Notes under the pieces: generated by a model
What the model was told of the DNA's origin: nothing
Databases searched by the model: none
Seen by the model: the letters and a program-made list of their open reading frames with translations, nothing else
Translations under genes and position numbers: made by a program
In this document: positions 44,882 through 55,517 of the stretch, one piece after another
How the letters are laid out: the number at the start of each line of letters is the position of its first letter
Position numbering within the stretch: position 1 is the first letter of the stretch
Source of the DNA: Macrothele yani
Lineage: Eukaryota; Arthropoda; Arachnida; Araneae; Macrothelidae
Length of the DNA stretch: 64,000 nucleotides
Direction of reading: 5' to 3'
Assembly: GCA_039090855.1 (NCBI GenBank)
Contig: CM077025.1
Coordinates: 96,328,489 to 96,392,488, forward strand

Positions 44882-45088
44882 CCTCGGTGGCGCAGTGGTC
44901 TAAGCGCTGGACCAGGAGTCTAAGTGGCCTTTGCGCTGAACCCGGAACCATTCCTCCGAGATGGGTCTGGGTTCAAATTCCTGTGAAGCATGGGTGTTGT
45001 GTTTTTCTCCCGGCCCTGGCTTTCTCCCTTCCCTGGAACTAGTGGCCTTAAATTAGCGACGCCCCTAACCAAAATAAATAAATAAACA
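44878..45088 (+). mobile_element. Variant SINE with longer head
   Basis: Head GCCGCCTCGGTGGCGCAGTGG, then about 40 bp not found in the common type (GGACCAGGAGTCTAAGTGGC...), then box B GGGTTCAAATTCC and the usual body. The end is truncated after AAATTAGCGACG and replaced by an AAATAAATAAAT tail. A distinct subfamily. Confidence 0.8.
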
Positions 45089-45122
45089 AGTACTGGGACG
45101 TGACACTGGGTTACGGAGGCGG

Positions 45123-45411
45123 CACATGGGATCAGTGACTGTATGATAAGATATTTTCCCTATCCAAACGTTTAGAAAACCTTAAATCTGTTAATGAATG
45201 TCCCACCGATTTTTCAAATCCGTATCCCTCTTACTTTTCTGTCTCATCAACATTCATACGCTTCAGATCAAAGCGAGTACAGTTAAGACGAAGAAGTAGG
45301 AGTGATACGGATTTTAAAAATCGGTGGAACAGACATTAACAGATTTAGGGTTTTCTAAACGTTTGGATAGATAAAATATCTTTTCATACAGTCACTAATC
45401 CCATGTGCTTC
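45123..45411. mobile_element. Inverted-repeat MITE
   Basis: Arms of about 110 bp (45124-45235 and 45305-45411), roughly 90% complementary, starting GCACATGGGAT. They contain TATCCAAACGTTTAGAAAACC. No clear duplication. It ends about 70 bp before the P element. Confidence 0.75.
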
Positions 45412-45482
45412 AGATATGTAATCGTATATCTTTCTGTAATCTCTTATCCTATATTTATACTATCATACACCATGCTTTTGAC

Positions 45483-48400
45483 CAGGGCTGTAGAATACAA
45501 GGGCTGGGTCATAGGTTTCGGACTCACGGATCCCTACGAACGCCAGCGTGTGACGTCAGTATGTTGGAACGGAGCTGACCGCTGCACTGGATGGCTGCAG
45601 TGAAGGAAGAAAGCTAACGAGCATTTCAGCGCCTTTTGCAAAGAAATGTAGCAAATGATTCATTCTACGTATTTAACACACTTAAACACAAAGACAAAAG
45701 GCTGGAGTATAACTAATGACAAATGAAAAGTTTCATTACATTCACACAATACGTTTAAATTTTCAGGTCACAAGTTTTCCTGCCAGCATCTTGCTCCAGC
45801 AGATGTGTACATTAAAATATATTTGATCTACGACATTACACAAATAGATCACCTGAAGTGAACAGGTTTTTTTTCCACGTTTCTTTTTCTGTTTAATTTC
45901 TTAAATTTCGAAGAGTAATCTTAAAATTGCAAATGTTTTCGTATGCTTATTTTTCGTTTTTCCTTAAACCTTATTTGCGGTGTTTTCGTAGTGAGTCTTC
46001 GACGTCTTTCTAAATCAATATTGTTTTTGTTTTGTTTTTTCACGTAAAGCAGTAATGTACTACTTTTAAGGTAACAACACAGTGAAAGGTAACACAATGT
46101 CCGTATTCATTTGTATACTCTTGTTAAAAATCTATGAATTAATGAATATATATTTTTCTATAGTGGCCCCCACTTTGGTTGAACATCAGATGCTCTTGCA
46201 TTCTGAATTACTGCTATATATGCACTTATATATTAAATTAATAATTTTTTACATACGGTGCATGGAATTTTTTATGAATTTAACGCCTACGTTTTTTAAC
46301 ATCTCATTAACTACACCCGCGCTTTAAAGTTTCTCCTTATGCACTGAAGTAACTGACACTGAATGCCAGGTAAACAAGTAAAATTTTGCGCATGTAGTCA
46401 GCTATTTGCCCTACAGTTTTTTGTTTCTCTTCGTTCCCAGAGGCAAAAGAATGAGTATTTTTCACCAAGGAAAATAAATTGAGACCCCCCCCCGAACCGG
46501 AGCTGCAAATTTTCGTTCCATAAAATACAATATTTATTTCACTATAGGGGAAAAGTGGTATTTTAATAATTTAATAGCAAAAAAATCCTCAGAATTTCAA
46601 TTAAAAGGCTTCGAAGAAAATTTTAATGAACGAGAGGCATCCCTTTCGTATCAGTAGTTCTTTCAAAAGAAAGACGTAGCTGCATTGCGTTCCCATAATT
46701 TCATTTTGGTTATTTACCATCATATATTTAGAAAAATGTGAAATATGAAATCTGTTTTTAAAATCACGCACAGTTGAAAAGTTAACTTACCAAACGAACG
46801 AAAACAAAAATTCCTGTTGTGTTCAGGCATCCGACCACACTTTAATTCTGAGAGCTTAGGGCGCAACTACTAGACTGCAACCACTTTTTCATCTTCTCAG
46901 ATTTTCTTTTCTGAAGTGATGCTTTTCGATCGAGATGTCGTAGCCTGATGAATGTTCTTACACGAGAATAAATTCTGATTGCCTCTTTAGAAACTTGTGG
47001 GAATCTTTCTTCCAATATTCTCTTTAACTCTTGGGTAACCTGTTTTCTTTTGTGAGCCCCTTCTTTTCCGTGAATCGCAATAAATATGGTTTCGAATTCT
47101 TGAATTGTTTTAAGCCAATCTGCTGTTGGTATAGTTAACCCTCCCTGTGAAATTAAATTGATCCAAACGGAGGAATCGAAATCATCACCTACTTTATGTG
47201 AAACAGTGCCCAGAGAAGGATTTTTTTCTCGAACTTGATAGGCAATGTATCCGGCCACATATTTGAGGGCTTCGTGTTCTGTGAAAGACATAAGGCAAGA
47301 ACTTGAGCTGTTTTTATCAGCCTTCCACGACATTGGCACAGGTTCATTACATAAATTTGCACACATCTATCGGTCACATCATTGCAAGACAATTTAACAA
47401 TTTCTTGGATATCTTTCTCTACGAAAGCGCTGTTAAGTAAATCTGCAGTCAGATAGCAATCAACTGAAGCAGGTGTTTCACAGGTGTTGAGTTTGTCTGA
47501 AAGACCTGGTAATTTATTTGCCAAAAGTAATTGTTTCAAACGACTGATCACTTCAACTGGAGAACGATGGTCATAAAAATTTCCGATTCCTCTTATTTGA
47601 CTAAATAAACTTTCAAGGGCATCTTGAGTCAAACGGGATGTCATAATATAGGTTTCTCCAATGGATTTCAAATCTGTGTGCCGTCCGAGAAGTGATGATA
47701 TCGAAACCAGTATACCCTTTTGAAATGGCAATATGCTCTTCTTTCCAAACACTCTCATTCCAGATATCGCGTTACTCATAAGTGATAATATTTTTTTTGT
47801 CTCGTAACGTACGATTCGATCCCAAAGGCTGCTCGCAGTGGCTTATTACTGGGTGGGTGTGGACAACTACTGTTCATGACATCGAAAAACGAGTCCACTA
47901 GTTCAAAAAAAACTCGAAGCTTTTTCATTGCCAGTCAGTAACTGAATTGCTTTTGCTGTTGTTGCGGAAAAAAGGGTTTTGGCAGGCGCGACCTTTTGCC
48001 TTTCGTTGCCTGTCACGTTTAAAAAACAGGGTTTTAATTTGTGACAAATTCTGAGCTCGCCGCGATCCTTTTCGAAAACGACTTCTATAATTTTTGATGT
48101 TAGATGGGTAACATCTTCTAATACTAGTCCATTATCCAAAAAATGATTTCTAAGGAGTTTTAAGTAATGTGGAAGATCAGCGAAAACCCAAATACGTTTT
48201 TCTTCTTGATATGGATGAGGAAATGAGGATAATTCTAAGGAAATCTGAAGTTCTTTCCATAAAGTAGACATCCTCCTAAATCAGAAACAATGGCTTTCAC
48301 TTTTACGCCACTGTTTTCCACTGCCTTTATAACTGAAAAAAGTAATTCCTTAGTCATAGTCTTCTGGAAATCAAAAAACACTGGTTGTTTCCATGGAGAC

Positions 48401-49739
48401 AGGATTCCTCTCGCCAACACAAACTGAACTCTAGAAAATGGACCTAAATTTTGATCTTCAGTGGCATCGTAGCACAATTTGCTATCTATGTGCATTTCAT
48501 CGAAACTCAAAATGCAAACTTTTTCGGCTTCGGTCATAGTTTCAGAGCCATTTTTCATAAGCAGTAGCACATTGCGTAAAATTCCTGGTCTGCAAGAAAA
48601 CTTTGCGCACCACCTTTTCAGCGTGCTCACACTTGGTAGTGGAATGCCTATTTTAATTTTCCAAAAATCGTAACTCTTTCTAAAAAGTGCTCTAGTTACA
48701 ATCCCCTGGAAATGTCTTCAGCTTTCCAAATAATTTTTCTTTTTCCTTTACCGATTGCTTGCAGTTGTGTCGCAGTTAATACACTTTTAATACGCGCTTC
48801 CATTTTTAACAGTTTTTTATTCTTTAAATCACTAATTTTCAGCTTTGTTTTCAAAACTCTGTTTTCACACAACAGTCGTTGCATTCGTATTTTTCTCTGT
48901 CGTCTTCCGTTGGCTTTCATTTTTAACACTTTGGTTCTCTCCAGTTTTAAAAGTTGAATTTATATTTTTAAGGGATGCAACATTTTTAAGCAGCAATCTA
49001 TTTTCCTCCGTTATTTTGATACAGGAAGAACAACTGATATCACCTGATGTTTCATCAACTTCATAACAGAGATCCTACGTTTCTTGCACACAAACCTTTT
49101 TCGGACTTAAATTATCCATTCAATCGAAAGCACTTTTTAAAGTATCTCGTTTGCGCTTTCTGTTACATCGTGGAGTGACACAGTGTCGGTTTTGCTGACA
49201 GTTCGGCAGATTCAGGATAGGCACAGCGTTTTGTTTCAGTATTTTTTTCTCCGGGAGTTCAAGTAGGCGATTTTTTAAATCATCTTCGTAATTGGAAGAA
49301 TGAAAATGTTCGTTGCAAACTCTACCATTAGCTACATTCACAGAGTCTGACCTATAGCACTTGTTCAGCCATTCTTTCACCAAATCTGGATTTTTCAAAG
49401 GAAATGCATGGTACACAATACACTGAGACTGACCTTTAGTTTTTTTGTAATGATTCTTACAAGTAGCCACAGCACAACTCGACATTGTTATAAGTATTTC
49501 AATGTAAACTAACTAAACGATTTCTCTAAGAGCAAATTTTAAGAGCTGAATTCTTATCCACACAAAGCAAAGAAAATAATACAGCGTAAGTAGAGAGACC
49601 CTTCACGGGAGCTTCACGTTTCCAACCCGAGTTCCAACACAGTGACGTCAGAAACAGGTCATCAGTCACCGCTGAGGGGATCCGTGGCGGCAAAATTTCT
49701 TTAAAAGAATGACCCAGCCCTTGTATTCTATCAGCCCTG
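45483..49739 (-). mobile_element. P element with THAP-type transposase
   Basis: 4.26 kb with 31-bp terminal inverted repeats (CAGGGCTGTAGAATACAAGG; the other end has one mismatch and a one-base difference) and a perfect 8-bp duplication CTTTTGAC (45475-45482 and 49740-49747). Long CAG...CTG ends, an 8-bp duplication and a THAP-P transposase define the P superfamily. Length fits a complete element. Roughly 1.2 kb between the transposase and the left end is AT-rich and apparently non-coding. Confidence 0.95.
46842..49485 (-). pseudogene. P-element transposase (THAP9-like), interrupted
   Basis: Order on the minus strand: THAP zinc-finger domain at 49120-49485 (C-x4-C near the start, then the C-x2-H pair in VCNEHFHSSNY), which binds the element ends; a basic leucine-zipper-like coiled coil at 48696-48929; the RNase H fold at 48235-48630 with LSFDEMHID and AIVSDLGG carrying two catalytic aspartates; LRNHFLDNGLVLEDVTHLT and ELRICHKL (47903-48271); TQDALESLFSQIRG (47189-47779); and ALKYVAGYIAYQVREKNPSLG near the C-terminus. 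The pieces lie in several frames. The break after SDLGG looks like a real one-base frameshift; those near 48690 and 49100 could be introns or shifts, since P elements can be spliced. Probably inactive. Confidence 0.88.
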
Positions 49740-49747
49740 CTTTTGAC

Positions 49748-50357
49748 TATGCTCTGTTGTATTAGTTTCCCTTTCGATTACAGAGACTCTTAGGCATAGT
49801 CCTCTTCAGAACATAACGAAAGTAACCAAACCGTGGCTGCCGATTTTCTCATGTGTTCAAATCGAGATCCTCGTTTCAAATGACAAATGTTGACGTTAGT
49901 TCAATTGTTAAAATCAACTGTTGGATAATAAGTTTTACATGGTATCGGTGTTATAGGTTTTAAATTGTGATAAATAAATCAACGGTTGGATTTTTTTGGT
50001 TTTAAATTGTACTGATTGTTTTCGTTTTTAATTGTGAGTATTTAAATAATTTGCCATTTGTTATTCGGAACGTGGATTGTTTATTTTCGGGGGCTTGATG
50101 CTTATTTTACTGTGCTCTGTGTTTATTTACGGTACTTATTTATTTATTTTTGTACTTGTGGGATATTTTGTTGTACTTTTCACTGCATACAGTGATTAGC
50201 CGCAGGGGAACTATTCGTAATTTATTTGGGGAATGGTTGTGGTGTTTTATGGTTTTTAGTCACGTTAACTGAAATACCTGATAGTTTTTGTTGTTTTTTT
50301 ACCTTTCTGTCAGTATTTTCGCCAGCGTTTATTGAGAAGTATTCAGATGACAAACTT
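49748..50357. other. No gene recognised
   Basis: AT-rich intergenic sequence between the P element and a SINE; no similarity seen. Confidence 0.5.
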
Positions 50358-50367
50358 TTTCCTGAAT

Positions 50368-50583
50368 TTTTTTTTTTTTTTTTTTTTTTTAATTGGATGT
50401 TTAACGACCACGGTGAGCAACTCAGTGGGCTATAAGCAGTCGCCCGTCCCTAATTTAGGGTTCCAGGGAAGGGAGAGAGCCAGTGCCGTAAGACAAACGC
50501 AACATCCATGCCTGACCGGGATTCAAACCCGGACCCCTTACGGACGAATGATCAGAGGCCAACGCCTTAGACCACTGCGCCAC
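50368..50583 (-). mobile_element. SINE, slightly 5'-truncated
   Basis: Reverse copy with a long poly-T run, ending at CCACTGCGCCAC, so it lacks the last dozen bases of the head. Flanked by TTCCTGAATT on both sides. It lacks the GTCACTGG segment of the body. Confidence 0.92.
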
Positions 50584-50726
50584 TTCCTGAATTCAAGTCT
50601 AACACTTCAACACTTTAAGTCCTTTAACTTCCAAAATTTAGAGACTATATTTAACCCTAAATTTGAATAGGGAAACTGAACATAATTATAACATGCACAT
50701 GTATGGTCATACATCAAGGATCACTC

Positions 50727-50826
50727 TCGTCCTGGGGGATATCAGTACGCCCATGGGCAGAGGTAGGCTAAATACTCACAATTAGCCTACCTCTGCCCAT
50801 GAGCATACTGATATCCCCCAGGACGA
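50727..50826. repeat. Near-perfect 44-bp hairpin
   Basis: TCGTCCTGGGGGATATCAGT...GTAGGCTA pairs with its complement after a 12-nt loop (AATACTCACAAT), with only two mismatches. It could be a small MITE or a processed-RNA-type hairpin; no duplication is clear. Unlike its surroundings it is GC-rich. Confidence 0.85.
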
Positions 50827-50831
50827 GGGCA

Positions 50832-51203
50832 CTAAGGCTCACGGCTAAAAGGGCCCCTAACCTCAACAGATGAATTTTACAAAAACATTTTGTGGAAACT
50901 TCATATGAAACTAGTTAAGAAATAGCCAGGAATTTTTTATGGCAGCTTTGAATCAAGTATTAAAGAAAAAAAACAATGTTTAGTTGTTGTTTTTTCAGTA
51001 AATCAAGAAATAATTTCTGCCCTAGTTTATAAAAACTGGATGACGGGAAAGCCGCTATATATTCCTGAGGTCCGTTTTCACAGTCATAACAAGAGTTCCC
51101 ATACATGTATATTAACAAGAGAATGTGACTGAAATATGAATTGAATAAATGAATTTTTTATACCAGTGAGGATAGGGCATTATACATTATACTTGTTTGC
51201 ACA
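50832..51203. other. No gene recognised
   Basis: AT-rich, nothing identified. Confidence 0.5.
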
Positions 51204-51245
51204 TACAGGGTGTTCATAAATTGTTTTTTCAAAAGAAGGGGTTGG

Positions 51246-51280
51246 TCACGGTGGTCGTTAAACCTCCAAGCAAAGAAAAA
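51246..51280 (+). mobile_element. SINE 3' tail fragment
   Basis: Only TCACGGTGGTCGTTAAACCT and the A-rich tail, from a strongly 5'-truncated copy. Confidence 0.75.
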
Positions 51281-51915
51281 AACCTAGGGTTGCATTCCAC
51301 TCTGAGTGTCAGAAAAGAGTAAAGTTAGATGTCCAAGTTGAACTTTCAACAGTGCAAAGAAAGAGAATTAATGACATCATAAGTTGCACAATCCCATTTA
51401 TGGAGATCAGGGACGGACTCAAAGTAGATGCTCAAAGTGGCGGCCATGGGTGTCGTTCGTTGCACAATTCACACCGGCGAATGAAAGACTGGTGCACCCT
51501 CTCGTAGACTCCTGGTGTCGTGTTTATCCTGTCCGCTACAACAACGATTCTCGCGACGAGATCTTCCACGGAATCCACAGGCGTCTCGTACACCAATGAT
51601 TCCATGTGCCCCCAGAAGAAGAAGTCCGGTGAGCGTGGAAGCCATGCCACAGGTCCGCCACGTCCAATCCATCGTGCGGAATATGTGGCATTCTGGAATG
51701 TCTACTGCACCTTGATAAGCCAATCAGCTACAACTGTCGATGCTGCGTCTTTTCTCTGGTAATTTGCATACGGGAAATGCTTGACGGGGATGTTCTGGCG
51801 ATGTGCTACTTCTCCGGCACGAAAGAAATTATGTATGAGGTGACAACTTGTGCTTGTTGGACGCATTTCAAAGTTACTATTTTCTGACACTCAGAGTGGA
51901 ATGCGACCCTAGGTT
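51281..51915 (-). mobile_element. Deleted Tc1/mariner-type element
   Basis: Terminal inverted repeats of at least 36 bp start AACCTAGGGTTGCATTCCAC, with one mismatch near the end. The minus strand retains a transposase C-terminus: LPRSPDFFFWGHMESLVYETPVDSVEDLVARI and TTPGVYERVHQSFIRRCE (51432-51650). The rest is deleted. Upstream, AGEVAHRQNIPVKHFPYANY is in another frame. At 635 bp it is about half a normal element. Confidence 0.75.
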
Positions 51916-51987
51916 CCATTGTAAATATTCTTCGTCTTGATGGGTACTATCACCCCTCTTCTTTTGTCAAAACAGTTTACGAAATAT

Positions 51988-52800
51988 ACAGGGTGATTCA
52001 TAAAGAAGTATACAGTTTCAACACACCATAAAACAAGAACATTGTAAGGTATTTTATGTTACCTGTAACAGAATTGTAGGGGAATGTTTCAAGTATTTTT
52101 AGAGACAGTCACAGATGTTCTATGTGTGCACCCTTAGTCACACGACACACATCAAGCCGATAATCCATTTCTGCCCAAACGTGAGGTAAGATATATCTGA
52201 ATCAAGTGCAGTGATACTGGCTGTGATACGCTGCTTCAGCTCCACTAGATCAACAGGAAGGGGAGGGGCAAATATCTTGTCCTTTGCGTACCCCCACAGG
52301 AAAAAGTCACAAGGTGTTAAGTCAGGACTTCTTTGTGGCCATTGGGTCAGTAGCATGTTGTAGTCCGCAGCTCGTCCAATCCATCGGTGAGGACTTTGTC
52401 TTGTCAAGGTCAGTGAGATTTTGCAACATTTCCACTTTGTATAGAATCATTTTCAGCTTCTTTCTTTAAATTCTCCAGACATTGGGCCTGCACGACTCAC
52501 CCTCTGCGTTGATTTTCCCACGCTTCGTTGAATGGCAGTGTAAACACTATCGACGACTGCTTCCAATACACGCGGTCGTCCAGGACTTTTAAGTTTGCAG
52601 AAACAGCCCGTAGTTTCAAATTTTTTATGCCAATCGCAGATAGATTTTCTTGTTAGAGGTTTTTTTTTTTTTCCGAATCATGATCGAAAATGCTGTTGCA
52701 CAACAGTTACAGATTCCGTTTTGCTCAATTCCAAGAACACAAGATGCCTTCTCCATTGCAGACGCTGCCAATTTGACTGACTAGTCACATGACATGCACT
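51988..52800 (-). pseudogene. Second mariner-type transposase, broken
   Basis: Left end ACAGGGTGATTCATAAAGAAG at 51988. The minus strand gives, from the right, LELSKTESVTVVQQHF-like and LTRKSICDWHKKFETTGCFCKLKSPGRPR (the N-terminal helix-turn-helix), then a large deletion, then WPQRSPDLTPCDFFLWGYAKDKIFAPPLPVDLVELKQRI (52138-52350, with the last catalytic aspartate in SPDLTPCDFF). This family differs from the neighbour at 51281. The middle with the first catalytic residues is gone, and the right terminal repeat was not found. Confidence 0.8.
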
Positions 52801-53520
52801 ATCGCCTGCGTCACTTCCCTCAGTAGCGGGACACAAACTTTATGAGTACATCTACCTAACGGATAAGACCAAAACAAGCAAGAATTGGCTTGTATCCGAA
52901 ATAACATGTAATAGGTGAAATTTAAATTTTTTAGCAATTTCTACCTTCATTAAATATTTTGCTCATTGGTCATTCTGTGTCAGATTGCTCATTGAAATGG
53001 CCATTTTCTACCTGACTCGTGATTTTTTTGAAACTAGGTATGATTGTTAGGCATGTAGACTTATGCATAAATCCCAAAATGTCTTTATAACATTTTATGT
53101 GAGCTTTGTATCATCTGAAAAGTGAAATTATGTTAACCTTTTCAAGGTCACAGAAATAACCTTTGACCATGAATATTTAAAAAAAACAATTTTGAAAAAA
53201 ATATATTTGGCATTGTTACAGTTTTGTTCCCTAGTGTGCCAACTTTCAAGTTGGGACCGCAACAGGATCATTGTTTTTAAAGCATTTTAACTGAAAGTAA
53301 ATCTCAACCAAATACTCTCCAAAAATGACAAAATGACATTTTGCAAGTGTTTGGCAATTAACTTAAAACCAAGTTTAACCTAGTATCTATAAAATACAAA
53401 GTTTATCCACTGCATGATACAATAAAGCATTTTTTCATTTCAAGTGTTGGTGGGGGGACTGCTGGGAGTGAAAATAGAACATCTGTGCTAAGACTAGAAC
53501 AATAAAATGTGAAAATGATC
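52801..53520. other. No gene recognised
   Basis: AT-rich sequence without recognisable features. Confidence 0.5.
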
Positions 53521-53524
53521 TCAT

Positions 53525-53890
53525 CACTTGAGGTGTATTTCTCAATACTGTTCTCATTATCTCAAAACTCTGTGCACATTCTTTACATGTGAGTGGCAGG
53601 AGTAGTTTAGTTTCACTTTGATGTATGTACTATAGAAATGTAGTTATCTGAATCCTGCAGTAAAAATACCAAAATCAAGAGGTTCCCTAGAATCACCTTT
53701 TTACTCAAAAGACTATTAGCCCCATTATTGATAATGTTTCACTAAAAATATTTATTACAATTTTGTAAACAAGTTTTCAAATGTTCATTGACTTTTACAA
53801 AATTTATAAAATTAAAATCTGAAAAAAAAAACCCCATCAAGAAATGATAAAATACAATGTAAAAATATCTAACCTTAACTCTATCACAGT
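53525..53890. repeat. Left arm of a split inverted-repeat element
   Basis: Complementary, about 90% by eye, to 58940-59300. Shared landmarks include TTGAGTAAAAA/TTTTTACTCAA, GAGGTTCCCTAGAATCAC and AAACAAGTTTTCAAATGTTC. The Tc1 and RTE copies inserted into its original short spacer. Confidence 0.88.
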
Positions 53891-54003
53891 CCTCTCACTT
53901 CTGTGTGATCTTTGGAATCAGCAATGCATTTCAATACATACCTTAGTATCATTTTCAAGCTGTTATGTAGAGGCTCCCAAAGTGACCAGAGTATATATAT
54001 ATA

Positions 54004-55506
54004 CACTGGTGTGCAAAAATTAAGGACGAATAAGAGAAATTAGCATAACAGTGAAACGAGCAGGCAGAACGGACCGAAATACCACTCAGGAGATAGACTA
54101 GGGTCCGGTACAGTAGGGCATGTGCATATAGGCAGCATGACCGGGGGGGTTGTCGGAAGGGTATAAAGCACACGGGCGGTGTACGCTCAGCAATTCAGTG
54201 AAAGTTGTTTCACAGTGTACATCGGTTTGAACGACGTTGAGTTGCTGCCACCGTGTGATATGGCCAACAGGCAATTCAGTAAACGACATCTGGATGACTT
54301 TACCCGAGGTCGCATCATTGGGAAGTTGGAAGAAGGCTGAAGTGTGACTAGTATGGACGAGGAGTTCGGGATCGCTCTCAGCATCGTTTCACGAGCTTGG
54401 TTTCACATCGTTTCACGAGCATCGTTTCACGGCGGCGGAAGACAGGTATATTGTCCTACAGGCGAGAAGAGACAGACAGCGGGAGAAATCGCAAGACACA
54501 TGCAACAGACAACTGGACATCCGTTATCGCGTTTTGCCATGGCCAGGAGGCTACACAAAGGTGGTCTATTTGAACAATGAACAGTACGGTGTGTGCCATT
54601 AACGCCTGCTCATCGGAGACTGCGGTTTCTGTGGTGCCAGGAACACAAGAACTGGACACATCAGCAATGGGGTCGAGTTCTCTTTACGGATGAGAGCCAT
54701 TTTAGTATGGCGAGCGATTCTGGACGTATACACATCTGGAGAGAGCAGGGAACACGCAATCACACCTCCAACATCATTAAAAGGGACCGGTTTGGATGTG
54801 GTGTAGTTCTCGTTTGGGGAGGTATCATGCTTGGTAGCCGTACTGACCACTACATCTTCCAAGGAGGTTCAGTCACTGGTGTCCGCAAATGTACCGAGGT
54901 TCTCTTGCCTCGCGTGCATCTGTTTAGAGGTGCTGTGGGTCCTGAGTTTCTCTTCATGGACGACAATGCTACACCTCATCGTACAGTGGCTGTCGCAGAG
55001 CTGTTGGAGAGTGAATATATTCAACGCATGAATTCGCAAGGTCCCCGGACCTAAATCCAATCGAACACGTGTGGGACATTCTCGGGAGACGCTTGGCAGC
55101 ACGTCACCAGCCGCCAGCAACGATTCCGCAGCTGCGATTGGCGCTACAAGAGGAATGGGCCGCGATGCCTCAACAGCTCCTTGACAACCTCGTCCTCAGC
55201 ATGGACAGACGTTGTGAGTCCTGCAACCGCCGTCAGGGGTGATCACATCCCATACTAAAGACTAGATTTTTCGTGGCAGCCGCCTGTTACATGGACGTTT
55301 CTGTCTTCTGCCCAGTTGTGCTCGAAGCTACCTTTTCAATAAAGTGCCTTTGTATCCTTTGGATTCCTTGTTTAGACGGTTTTGCTCACTTGTCCCATAT
55401 TCTTGCATCTTGGGGATCTTATGGTATGATTTGAGTCAATGTGTAGCACTTCTGCACGACGTTATACTCGAAAAACCGTCTTGTCCTTAATTTTTGCACG
55501 CCAGTG
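54004..55506 (+). mobile_element. Tc1-type transposon with intact ends
   Basis: 1503 bp with 24-bp terminal inverted repeats (CACTGGTGTGCAAAAATTAA, one mismatch to the other end) and flanking TA dinucleotides (54002-54003, 55507-55508). Size and ends are those of a complete Tc1-family element. The ends look young even though the coding region is dead, so it could still be mobilised in trans. Confidence 0.93.
54260..55242 (+). pseudogene. Tc1-type transposase, stops and frameshift
   Basis: Starts at ATG 54260 (MANRQFSKRHLDDFTRG). Stops interrupt the same frame at 54338 and 54578, with a local duplication of a TTTCACGAGC segment between. The catalytic part is then open: LFTDESHFSMASDSGR (first D), VVLVWGGIM, FLFMDDNATPHRT (second D). 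A shift near 55030 moves the SPDLNPIEHVWDILGRRL block (third acidic residue) to another frame, followed by PQQLLDNLVLSM and CNRRQG. It would be about 325 residues if intact, as is usual for Tc1. Function lost. Confidence 0.9.
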
Positions 55507-55517
55507 TATTTATATAT

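Larger units (their letters stand above)
51204..51990. mobile_element. Outer inverted repeat around a mariner-type element
   Basis: ACAGGGTGTTCATAAATTGT...CAAAAGAAGGGG at the left pairs imperfectly with CCCCTCTTCTTTTGTCAAAACAG...TACAGGGTG at the right. The ends resemble ACAGGGTG-type mariner termini. It encloses a SINE tail (51246-51280) and the element at 51281-51915. Confidence 0.5.

Noticed and set aside
45403..45603. Open frame crossing the left end of the P element
   Set aside because: It spans the insertion junction, so it cannot be an ancestral gene.
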